Shown here piece after piece: positions 7,475 through 14,066 of a stretch of 32,442 nucleotides of DNA (positions within the stretch are counted from its first letter, which is position 1; every line of letters begins with the position of its first letter). The DNA is from an uncultured Bacteroidales bacterium (GTDB lineage Bacteria; Bacteroidota; Bacteroidia; Bacteroidales; Paludibacteraceae). The notes under the pieces are model-generated. The model saw only the letters and a list, made by a program, of their open reading frames with translations, ran no database searches and was not told where the DNA came from. The position numbers were made by a program, and so were the translations under genes. The stretch lies in NCBI GenBank assembly GCA_944321155.1, contig CALUKG010000014.1, forward strand, positions 1 to 32,442. Direction: 5' to 3'.

Positions 7475-8476
7475 ATGAAACAGAAGCAAATTGCTTTATA
7501 TATTGATCTGCTTTTTTGCCTTGTCATCCTTCCGATAGTAATTACATTGGTTCCGGTTGAGAAATGGATTATACACCACACGGCATTTATGATAGCACTG
7601 ATTGTCTATCTGTACAGCCTATATGCAATATACCGGATAAGCAATTTACCTTCCCTTTTCATGCAGAAAAAATATGTAAAGGCTGTTCTGATTATTGTCT
7701 GTCTGTTGCTTGTTACGGAACTGATGAGCCAATATCCATTGCCGGAGGCACCATCTGCCAAAATATATGAAGCCCGAAAACATTTGCGCATGCAAACTGT
7801 ATGGTTTTTCTTTTTGGTAGTAACGGGCTTTACACTTGCCATTGAACTGGTATTCGAGTTGTTCAAACAGATATTGCAAAAACACGAAATAGAAGCTGAG
7901 AAAAACAAGGCTGAACTAGCTCTCTACAAATCACAGATTGACCCGCACTTCCTATTTAATACACTGAACTCCCTATATGGTTTGGTCATTAGCCATTCCG
8001 AACATACGGAATCAGCCTTCATTAAGTTTTCCGATATTCTGAAATACATGTACAGTCAAGCTGACTCAGATACAATCGACATCAAAAACGAGATAAGCTA
8101 CATACAACAATATGTTGACTTACAGAAACTCCGATTGAACCACCATACCCAAGTGCAAATAAGCAGCTCTGTAGAAGACGAATATATACAGATTGCGCCA
8201 ATGATACTTATCACCTTCATTGAAAATGCGTTCAAATATGGTACTTCTTCTGATGAAGACTGTCAGATAGACATCCGCCTAAATGAATCAGGCGGCATTG
8301 TTCACTTTGAAGTCAAAAACGATATTATGCGCAAGCGCAAAGAGCATACACCGGCTGTGGGTATTGCCAACTGCAAGAAACGGCTTGAACTACTCTATCC
8401 GGACAAACATCATCTGAGTACGAGCAACAAAGGACAGCAATTCATTGTTACATTGACTTTAGACTTACGTCCATGA
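7475..8476 (+). CDS. LytS/YpdA-type sensor histidine kinase
   Basis: This 333-residue membrane kinase has about four N-terminal transmembrane helices (roughly residues 8-26, 36-54, 67-83 and 107-128), which probably sense a membrane or envelope signal. A short coiled linker follows, then the His_kinase (PF06580-type) box SQIDPHFLFNTLNSLYGL with phospho-acceptor His158. The ATPase N-box is IENAFKYG (Asn251), and the C-terminal box is AVGIANCKKRLELLYP. The start at ATG 7475 is chosen over an in-frame ATG at 7424, because the latter lies upstream of the promoter and inside the operator. The stop overlaps the response-regulator start as ATGA (8473-8476), so the two are coupled. Its partner is broken, so signalling through this pair is probably lost in this genome. 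Confidence 0.9.
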   Translation: MKQKQIALYIDLLFCLVILPIVITLVPVEKWIIHHTAFMIALIVYLYSLYAIYRISNLPSLFMQKKYVKAVLIIVCLLLVTELMSQYPLPEAPSAKIYEARKHLRMQTVWFFFLVVTGFTLAIELVFELFKQILQKHEIEAEKNKAELALYKSQIDPHFLFNTLNSLYGLVISHSEHTESAFIKFSDILKYMYSQADSDTIDIKNEISYIQQYVDLQKLRLNHHTQVQISSSVEDEYIQIAPMILITFIENAFKYGTSSDEDCQIDIRLNESGGIVHFEVKNDIMRKRKEHTPAVGIANCKKRLELLYPDKHHLSTSNKGQQFIVTLTLDLRP

Positions 8477-9350
8477 ACATACGCAGTATAGCCATAGATG
8501 ACGAACCAATTGCATTGAGCATTATCAATAATTTCTGCAACAGGAAAGGATGCATCAACTTATCCACCTATTGCGAACCACGCATCGGTTTGGAGGCCAT
8601 AGAACGGGAAAAACCTGATTTGGTTTTTCTTGACATAGAAATGAACAGCATAAGCGGTTTGGATTTAGCCAAACGTTTGCCCAAGGAATGTGCACTGATA
8701 TTTACCACGGCCCATGCACAGTTTGCGTTGGAAGGATTTAACCTCAACGCAATAGACTATCTGCACAAGCCATTCTCATACGAGCGATTTGAACAGGCTG
8801 TGGAAAAAGCACTCCGTTATCTGCAACCCAAAGAAACAGGCAACGATGCTTTAGTAGTCAAGCAAGAATATAACAATGTCATTATTCCACTCAATGACAT
8901 TCTGTATCTGGAGGCAATGGAAAACTACACGAAGATATATCGCCTAAGCGGCAACTATATACTTTCGCGGACCAATTTAACCCAAATCGGTCATTAGAGG
9001 CTGATTATTTGTGGTCTTGATTGTAATGCGCTGATAAACAATGATTTAAAATCTCATTTTTCTAATGACCGCCATTAGAAAATCAAGATTACAATATATT
9101 CATTTTCAATGCCTTACAATCAAGACCACGAAAATTGGATATTCTAACGACCGATTTGGGTTTAAAAAGTCTGCAACAGGCACTGCCTACAGAAAGTTTT
9201 ATACGGATACACAAGTCATTTATTGTTCCCATCAGCAAAATAAGCAGTTATCGGAATAACCAACTGCTCTTAAACAACAATACAGCATTACCTATAGGAA
9301 GGACGTATCTGAATGCCGTATTGCAAATTATCAGACAAAAGGCTACATAA
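8473..9350 (+). pseudogene. LytTR-family response regulator, interrupted by a MITE
   Basis: The N-terminal receiver domain is intact: IDDEP at residues 8-12, phospho-acceptor Asp54 in LVFLDIEM, the Thr of FTTAHA, and Lys of HKPF. A LytTR DNA-binding domain starts near residue 125 (IIPLNDILYLEAMENYTKIY). The frame stops at TAG 8995-8997 inside an inserted element. The rest of the LytTR domain resumes after it in another frame (LKSLQQALPTESFIRIHKSF to the stop at 9350). Removing the 182-bp element and one TTA copy (185 bp) restores one uninterrupted 230-residue regulator reading RTNLKSLQQAL. The residual product would have a receiver but only the start of the DNA-binding domain. The 3' end overlaps the convergent cardiolipin synthase gene by 8 bp. 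Confidence 0.92.
8980..9161. mobile_element. 182-bp MITE-like element with bipartite terminal inverted repeats
   Basis: The ends are ACCCAAATCGGTCATTAGA (8980-8998) and TCTAACGACCGATTTGGGT (9143-9161), 18 of 19 complementary. A second, perfect inverted pair lies inside: GTGGTCTTGATTGTAA (9011-9026) and TTACAATCAAGACCAC (9114-9129). The centre, TCTAATGACCGCCATTAGA (9061-9079), carries the inner part of the terminal repeat in both orientations. Flanking TTA (8977-8979 and 9162-9164) is a 3-bp target duplication. There is no transposase, so mobility would have to come from an autonomous relative elsewhere. Ends in AC with a short duplication recall IS982-family elements, known in Bacteroides, but that assignment is from memory. 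The element introduces a stop and a frame change in the response regulator. Confidence 0.85.
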
Positions 9351-10773
9351 GAGGCACAAACAAACGTGCAAATGATTCTTTCAAACGTGCCCAACGGGAA
9401 CGTTTCTCCCATTGTGAAAGTGTCAGTTCATAACTACTCTCAAGGTCATGCCAAAAGTACTGCTTGAGCAATTGAGCTGTATCCGTATCGTAGATAAAGG
9501 CATTCAATTCAAAATTCTGATTACTGCTACGTTCATCTAAATTGGCAGAACCAACACTTGAAATCATATCATCAATGACCACACACTTGCTGTGCAGGAA
9601 ATTACCTGTATAGAAATAGACCCTGACACCCGCTTCCAACAAACGTGTAATATAAGTTTTTGTGGCAGCTGCACTCAAGGGTGAATCGGATTTCTCGGGC
9701 ACCAACAAACGAACGTCTATACCACTAAGCGCTGCCGTACAAACAGCAGAAGTAACCACTTCAGGCGGCATGAAATAGGGCGTGTGCATGTAAACATACT
9801 TGGTGGCTGTCATAATGGCCTGGCTCAGTCCACACATGATATTGGGCCAGTCACTATCGGGTCCACTCGCTACAAACTGAACAAGATTATCCTCATAATA
9901 AGGCATTTCGGGATAATATTTCGGATCGACAATGAGCTTGCGGTCAACAAAGAACCAATCAATGAGAAAATTAGACTGCAAACCATGAACAGCAGACCCC
10001 TCAATACGAACAAAGGTATCACGCCATTTCCCTAACTTATTACCCACAAGATAACGGTCAGCAATGTTCAAGCCACCAGTAAAGCCGATTTTTCCATCCA
10101 CCACCACCACTTTCCTATGATTGCGGTAATTGATTTTGATACGTGCCCAACGGAAACGCACCGGCAGAAAAGAGCGTACATAGACCCCCGCATCACGCAA
10201 AGACTGAATATAGGATTTTGGCAAACGCCAACTTCCCAGATAATCATAAATCATTCTGACACGAACCCCCTGTTTGGCCTTCTTGATAAGCAATTCGCGC
10301 AAGGCATTCGATATTTTATCGTCTTCAAAAATAAAGAATTCGATGTGGATATGCTGTTGTGCATTTTCTATGGCATGAAAAAGAGCATTGAAAGTAGAAG
10401 GGCCGTCAACATACAATTCCATCTTATTGCCCGGATAGACCGGTGCCTCGCCTATCCTCATCAACAATTTGATAAGATTCTTTTGCTGTTGCGTCAGAAT
10501 GTGCGTATCCACTTTTGAGATGTCGCATTCGGGAATGGGCCTGTCCTTAATCTTACGTATACTCTTGCGCGAAATAATTTTCTGCTTGCGAAAATCACGC
10601 CCGACAAAAAAATAAAGGATAATGCCCAAAACAGGAAGCATGACAAGCACCGTGACCCATGCGAGTGATTTTATCGGCTCACGATTATCCAACAAAATAA
10701 CGACGATTATCGATATAATGGTAAAGATATATATGGCCGAAAATGTCCACGAAAGGATAGTAATAACATTCAT
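9343..10773 (-). CDS. cls: Cardiolipin synthase, phospholipase D superfamily
   Basis: This 476-residue enzyme joins two phosphatidylglycerol molecules into cardiolipin and glycerol at the inner membrane. Two N-terminal transmembrane helices (about residues 6-28 and 37-57, the PLDc_N region) come first. The two HKD motifs follow: HRKVVVVD (His219, Lys221, Asp226) followed by GFTGG, and HSKCVVID (His394, Lys396, Asp401) followed by GSANLDERS. Length and order match bacterial ClsA-type proteins. It lies 18 nt downstream of ribD and is probably cotranscribed with it. Its 3' end overlaps the broken response regulator by 8 bp on the opposite strand. Confidence 0.94.
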   Translation of the reverse strand: MNVITILSWTFSAIYIFTIISIIVVILLDNREPIKSLAWVTVLVMLPVLGIILYFFVGRDFRKQKIISRKSIRKIKDRPIPECDISKVDTHILTQQQKNLIKLLMRIGEAPVYPGNKMELYVDGPSTFNALFHAIENAQQHIHIEFFIFEDDKISNALRELLIKKAKQGVRVRMIYDYLGSWRLPKSYIQSLRDAGVYVRSFLPVRFRWARIKINYRNHRKVVVVDGKIGFTGGLNIADRYLVGNKLGKWRDTFVRIEGSAVHGLQSNFLIDWFFVDRKLIVDPKYYPEMPYYEDNLVQFVASGPDSDWPNIMCGLSQAIMTATKYVYMHTPYFMPPEVVTSAVCTAALSGIDVRLLVPEKSDSPLSAAATKTYITRLLEAGVRVYFYTGNFLHSKCVVIDDMISSVGSANLDERSSNQNFELNAFIYDTDTAQLLKQYFWHDLESSYELTLSQWEKRSRWARLKESFARLFVPLM

Positions 10774-10791
10774 GCTTCAAACCTATTGGAT

Positions 10792-11835
10792 TTACTTATT
10801 ATAATAGTAACGTACAGCATGCCCATCATAAAACTCCTCCTTGTCAGGCAACAAGGATATGCGAGGGGCTTCCACTCCATCGCCTAAATTCCGAGGAGAG
10901 GTCTCGACATGCATTTCGTCCCACAATCCTATCTGCAGCAGCGAATTAAGCAGGCAGGTTCCCCCTTCCACAATCAGTGAGTGAATCTTGCGTCGGAACA
11001 ATTCATCAAGCATCTGTTGCCATGCATTACCCGCAAAATCAATCTGACAAAGCTCTGCCGAAGTTTCAAAAGGATAAGCCGTCTTTTCCGTAAATACCAA
11101 TGTTGGAGCAATAGGTTGCAGCAGTTTGGAATCGGCTGGCAAGCGCAATTGCTTGTCAATGACTACGCGTAAGGGATTGTTGCCGCTCCAGCGTGTTGTG
11201 CGCAAAGAAGGATTGTCAAGGAGGGCCGTACGTGTGCCCACCATGATAGCCATATTTTCCGCACGCATCTGGTGTACGAGTTGCTTGGTGATGGTGTTGG
11301 AAATGACCGCAACAGACTCTGCAGATGACTGGCGACAGGCATCTATCTTGAAGTCGGCCGTTTGTGCCCACTTGAGAATAATGTAAGGACGTTTTTTCTC
11401 ATGATAGCAGATAAAGCGTTTGTTGAGTTGCCGGCATTGCTGTTCCAAGACACCGACTGTAACTTCTATCCCTGCCTCGCGGAGCATCTGAATGCCTCTT
11501 CCTGCCACTTGCGGATTTGGGTCTTTCATGCCAATAACCACACGGAGAATGCGTTTCTTTATTATCAATTCCGCACAAGGAGGTGTTTTTCCGTAATGCG
11601 AACAAGGCTCCAGTGAAACATAAAGCGTGGATTGCTCTAGCAAATGCTCATCTTTTACACTGGCAATGGCGTTCGGTTCCGCATGTGCCTGTCCGCATTT
11701 GCAATGATAACCCTCACCTATAATTTCCCCATTGTGAACAATCACTGCTCCCACCATTGGATTGGGCGCCACATCACGCACACCATTTTTGGCCAACTGG
11801 AGACAACGCCCCATGTATAATTCATCAATACCCAT
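10792..11835 (-). CDS. ribD: Bifunctional riboflavin deaminase/reductase RibD
   Basis: This 347-residue enzyme carries out two early riboflavin steps: deamination of diaminohydroxyphosphoribosylaminopyrimidine, then reduction of the ribosyl chain. The N-terminal zinc cytidine-deaminase-like domain has HAEPNAI (His51, Glu53) and PCSHYGKTPPC (Cys78, Cys87), with APNPMVGAVIV upstream. The C-terminal reductase domain (about 145-347) contains PYIILKWAQT, SLRTTRW and the late EGGTCLLNSLL segment. A TAACTTTG -7 box lies 24 nt upstream of the ATG. The other rib genes are not in the window, so this is an isolated pathway gene, with cardiolipin synthase downstream. Confidence 0.95.
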   Translation of the reverse strand: MGIDELYMGRCLQLAKNGVRDVAPNPMVGAVIVHNGEIIGEGYHCKCGQAHAEPNAIASVKDEHLLEQSTLYVSLEPCSHYGKTPPCAELIIKKRILRVVIGMKDPNPQVAGRGIQMLREAGIEVTVGVLEQQCRQLNKRFICYHEKKRPYIILKWAQTADFKIDACRQSSAESVAVISNTITKQLVHQMRAENMAIMVGTRTALLDNPSLRTTRWSGNNPLRVVIDKQLRLPADSKLLQPIAPTLVFTEKTAYPFETSAELCQIDFAGNAWQQMLDELFRRKIHSLIVEGGTCLLNSLLQIGLWDEMHVETSPRNLGDGVEAPRISLLPDKEEFYDGHAVRYYYNK

Positions 11836-11858
11836 TGTCGTCGGATTTAGAATTGGGA

Positions 11859-11866
11859 CAAAGTTA
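11859..11866 (-). promoter_or_regulatory. -7 element of the ribD promoter
   Basis: On the minus strand TAACTTTG matches TAnnTTTG and lies 23 nt before the ribD ATG. No TTG at the expected distance is evident, so the -33 half is weak or absent. It is placed between the terminator of the upstream operon and ribD, as expected. Confidence 0.5.
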
Positions 11867-11900
11867 CATTTTTATTGGGAGACTACCATGCATTGGCGTA

Positions 11901-11940
11901 TAAATAAAAACAGAGAGCGTCCCTTAACAGGAACGCCCTC
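11901..11940 (-). terminator. Rho-independent terminator of the MarR operon
   Basis: On the minus strand GAGGGCGTTCC, a 6-nt loop and GGGACGCTCTC form an 11-bp stem with two wobble pairs, followed by TGTTTTTATTTA. It begins 17 nt after the MarR stop codon and separates that operon from ribD. Confidence 0.75.
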
Positions 11941-11957
11941 CGTATCCTACACTATGT

Positions 11958-12329
11958 TTAAGTTGGACATGCGCCTATTTGCTCGAAAGCACGTTGCAAT
12001 GGCAAATCGAGTGGAATTTCAGCCGTTTCAATCTGTTTAATTTTGTTTCGCCCCTTGAGCGACAACTCAAAACACATCTGCCGTTTGTCTGCTTTGCAAA
12101 GAATCCGGTTTATCAAGCCTTTTTCCTCAACCGACTTAATGACCTTTGAGGTGTTTGACGAAGTCAATCCAAGCTGTTCCGCGATTTGTCCCGCGGTGGA
12201 AGTGCCATGCTGCTGAAGGCAACACAAGAGCATTCCCTCGTTTAGTGACAGTTGATGGTGGTCCATAAAATCCGCCTCAAAATGCGCTATGGCACGATAA
12301 AGCTCACGTATCTTACAAAGCTGTTTCAT
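11958..12329 (-). CDS. MarR-family transcriptional regulator
   Basis: This 123-residue winged-helix regulator has GQIAEQLGLTSSNTSKVIKS (about 47-66), the helix-turn-helix, then EEKGLINRILCKADKRQMCF, the beta wing ending in MarR-type DKRQ. Flanking helices should form the dimer interface. Six cysteines (5, 36, 37, 78, 86 and 121) are many for this size and allow redox sensing, which is inference. The ATG at 12329 is preferred over a TTG two codons upstream. It is the last gene of an operon with a ferredoxin and a thioredoxin. It probably controls that operon through the 17-bp inverted repeat at 13044-13093, a typical MarR autoregulation layout. Confidence 0.88.
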   Translation of the reverse strand: MKQLCKIRELYRAIAHFEADFMDHHQLSLNEGMLLCCLQQHGTSTAGQIAEQLGLTSSNTSKVIKSVEEKGLINRILCKADKRQMCFELSLKGRNKIKQIETAEIPLDLPLQRAFEQIGACPT

Positions 12330-12338
12330 AAGCAACCA

Positions 12339-12530
12339 TTATTCATTCCAATAACCAACTGCCTGCTTGGGGCAATGCGTTGAACAATATCCACACTCGA
12401 TACATGTATCTGCATCAATTTGAGGTAGTCCAAAACCATTTTGCGATATGGCTTCCACCGGACATGCGGCAACAAGCGGACATTTATGGTTCTGTGGGCA
12501 TAAGGCTGGATTTACACTCAACATAGGCAT
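12339..12530 (-). CDS. Small 4Fe-4S ferredoxin
   Basis: This 63-residue cytosolic electron carrier has a canonical C-terminal motif CIECGYCSTHCP (Cys43, 46, 49, 53). The N-terminal motif is unusual: CPQNHKCPLVAACP (Cys11, 17, 23), spaced C-x5-C-x5-C instead of CxxCxxC. There are seven cysteines in all. In the usual ligand exchange, Cys23 would complete the cluster held by 43/46/49. The other cluster would have three cysteine ligands (11, 17, 53), so it may be a 3Fe-4S or labile cluster, or absent. The gene starts 1 nt after the thioredoxin stop and ends 9 nt before the MarR ATG, so all three are one operon. Confidence 0.88.
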   Translation of the reverse strand: MPMLSVNPALCPQNHKCPLVAACPVEAISQNGFGLPQIDADTCIECGYCSTHCPKQAVGYWNE

Positions 12531-12531
12531 T

Positions 12532-13005
12532 TTATTTTAACAAGATGTTGTCAATAGCTTGCTTGAAAGAAGATTTTGGCATGGCTCCCGTCACCACCTG
12601 TGGCTGTCCATTGAGCGGCACAAAAAGAATCGTAGGAATGCTCCGGATTCCAAATGCAGCAGCCAATTCCTGTTCATTCTCCGTATTGATTTTATAGACA
12701 TAAATTTTATCACCGTATTCTGCCGCCAATTCTTCCAGTATAGGTGCAACCATTTTACAGGGGCCACACCAAGAGGCATAAAAATCAATTATTGCCGGTT
12801 TGTCACCCAAATATTTCCATTCAGTAGGATTTGCTTCATAGTTAACAACTTTTGCAAGGAATTCTTGCTTGTTTAATTCGATCGGTTTCATAGTTTGTGT
12901 CGTTTTATCTGTTTTATTATTATCCGTTTGTTTTTGTCCGTTGTCTGTTGCGCAGGCAGTAAAAGCCAATAGCATGACGACCGATAGAAAGAATGCTTTT
13001 TTCAT
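12532..13005 (-). CDS. Exported thioredoxin-fold lipoprotein
   Basis: This 157-residue thioredoxin has an N-terminal signal of lipoprotein type (MKKAFFLSVVMLLAFTAC, acceptor Cys18). A polar Asp/Lys/Thr linker to about residue 40 precedes the thioredoxin fold. The active site is WCGPC (79-83) in FYASWCGPCKMVAPIL, and the cis-proline is Pro124 in SIPT. It should act on thiols in the periplasm, anchored to a membrane. The start at ATG 13005 is chosen because it begins the signal peptide, although the frame stays open to 13062 across the promoter. It is first in the Trx-ferredoxin-MarR operon, directly under the operator-overlapped promoter. Confidence 0.92.
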   Translation of the reverse strand: MKKAFFLSVVMLLAFTACATDNGQKQTDNNKTDKTTQTMKPIELNKQEFLAKVVNYEANPTEWKYLGDKPAIIDFYASWCGPCKMVAPILEELAAEYGDKIYVYKINTENEQELAAAFGIRSIPTILFVPLNGQPQVVTGAMPKSSFKQAIDNILLK

Positions 13006-13038
13006 ACTTACCAAGTTAATTGTTTGTTGTTGACAATG

Positions 13039-13070
13039 CAAAAGTAGAAATATTTTCCACAAGAAACAAA
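13039..13070 (-). promoter_or_regulatory. Promoter of the thioredoxin-ferredoxin-MarR operon
   Basis: On the minus strand TTTG (13070-13067), 20 nt, TACTTTTG (13046-13039) is a full consensus match. The left arm of the 17-bp inverted repeat overlaps the -7 box and the -33 box lies in the spacer. A bound regulator would therefore block RNA polymerase. Confidence 0.75.
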
Positions 13071-13093
13071 TTTCCAGTGGAAAATATTTCTAC
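13044..13093. promoter_or_regulatory. Perfect 17-bp inverted repeat, probable MarR operator
   Basis: GTAGAAATATTTTCCAC (13044-13060) and GTGGAAAATATTTCTAC (13077-13093) are perfect reverse complements separated by 16 nt. A further near-palindrome, TTTCCAGTGGAAA (13071-13083), supplies an extra half-site, so the block has three TTTCCA-like half-sites. It straddles the operon promoter whose last gene encodes a MarR protein. Binding by that protein is inferred. Confidence 0.75.
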
Positions 13094-13152
13094 AAAACAG
13101 ATAAATCTACTGCAAATAATTAAGCCACTGATAGTTACAAATGTGTTAAATT

Positions 13153-13166
13153 ATGCAATTTTGCAT
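13153..13166 (-). terminator. Weak hairpin after the outer-membrane protein gene
   Basis: ATGCAATTTTGCAT forms a 6-bp stem with a 2-nt loop, 20 nt past the stop of the minus-strand gene ending at 13186. On that strand it is followed by AATTTAAC, so the T-run is poor. It may be a weak terminator. Confidence 0.3.
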
Positions 13167-13185
13167 ATTTAGTCATGCTCTTCCA

Positions 13186-13677
13186 TTAAAATCGGTAGGC
13201 ACATCCTAAGCCAAAGTTATTGGAATCTGCCCCAAAACCAAACCTACAACTATTATCAGTATAAAAGAAACCTGCTGTACCTAACTTAAGATAAACATCA
13301 AAATGCTCATGAGGTGTGAAACGGATGTATGGGCTTACACTCGCTTCGGAAGCCACCAACACATCGGAAAATGAAAAACCAAGCGTTGTGCGCAAATCAA
13401 ACGCTATGATATCATTGCTCCAAAATGTGTAACGGAAGAAGGGTGCAATAACACCCGCGCCCGTAGAATAATTATTATGGGCAGCAACAGAAAAACCGAC
13501 CTGACCACCTACGGCACATTTTTCATTGAATTCGTAACCAAACTCAGGCAACAAGGTAAATGTGAAAAGTTCCGGTTTTGTGTCGTACCACATGGCGACA
13601 TTACCGCCCAAAAACCAACGGGCATGAGCAGGAAGTGATAGCAATGCCAACAAGGCAAAAAGAATGACTTTTTTCAT
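13186..13677 (-). CDS. Small outer-membrane beta-barrel protein
   Basis: This 163-residue protein has a clear Sec signal peptide (MKKVILFALLALLSLPAHA, cleavage before Arg20). Alternating amphipathic strands ending in aromatic residues follow (WFLGGNVAMWY, FSVAAHNNYS, FRYTFWSND). It ends in Phe (GLGCAYRF), the usual signal for outer-membrane assembly. The pattern resembles the OmpW/OmpX-like eight-stranded barrels common in Bacteroidetes. Ligand and role are unknown. The ATG at 13677 is chosen over an upstream in-frame codon at 13749, because the promoter lies between them and the signal peptide starts here. It is monocistronic. Confidence 0.82.
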   Translation of the reverse strand: MKKVILFALLALLSLPAHARWFLGGNVAMWYDTKPELFTFTLLPEFGYEFNEKCAVGGQVGFSVAAHNNYSTGAGVIAPFFRYTFWSNDIIAFDLRTTLGFSFSDVLVASEASVSPYIRFTPHEHFDVYLKLGTAGFFYTDNSCRFGFGADSNNFGLGCAYRF

Positions 13678-13703
13678 AGTAGTATTTTTATATGTGACGC
13701 GAA

Positions 13704-13733
13704 CAAAGATAAGCAAAAGCGAAACAAATGCAA
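13704..13733 (-). promoter_or_regulatory. Promoter of the outer-membrane protein gene
   Basis: On the minus strand TTG (13733-13731), 19 nt, TATCTTTG (13711-13704) is a consensus match. The box ends 26 nt upstream of the ATG at 13677. Confidence 0.65.
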
Positions 13734-13987
13734 TGAAAATCCATAACAATTACGCATAAAAAGAGAATGCTCTCAAAAAGCAATAGCGATTCTGACATAA
13801 TGCTACTAAAATCCCTCTAATGATAACATGGCAGAATGATAGAATTGCTGCATGGTCTCATGGCGGAGGCTGCCGATTTTGTCATGGGAAACACCCTCTC
13901 ATTCAGCTGACACTTTGCTTGAAAACACATTTTTTTGCTTACAATATGCGCACATTGAGAAACCTTCATTAGGGCGGGAGGAGCATG
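13734..13987. other. Intergenic region without a supported gene
   Basis: The divergent gap between the outer-membrane protein gene and guaA runs from 13678 to 14066 and holds both promoters. Between them I see no coding frame with credible composition, no strong hairpin and no recognisable element. An 88-codon plus-strand frame (13852-14118) crosses the guaA promoter and start, and is rejected. Confidence 0.5.
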
Positions 13988-14018
13988 TTGTACGATTTGG
14001 CAAAAAACCGTATCTTTG
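13988..14018 (+). promoter_or_regulatory. Promoter of guaA
   Basis: TTG (13988-13990), 20 nt, TATCTTTG (14011-14018) is a consensus match, 48 nt upstream of the guaA ATG at 14067. It argues against the longer in-frame start at 14016, which lies within this box. Confidence 0.7.
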
Positions 14019-14066
14019 CGATGTTTTAAACAGGCATTTTTTAGTCACCAAAACAATAGTTCTTAT

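Noticed and set aside
9065-9259. Small ORF inside and after the MITE
   Set aside because: It is only a third frame crossing the element and the broken regulator. The true continuation of the regulator is the frame ending at 9350.
14016-14066. Upstream in-frame start of guaA
   Set aside because: It lies within the -7 promoter box, and the family N-terminus begins at the ATG at 14067.
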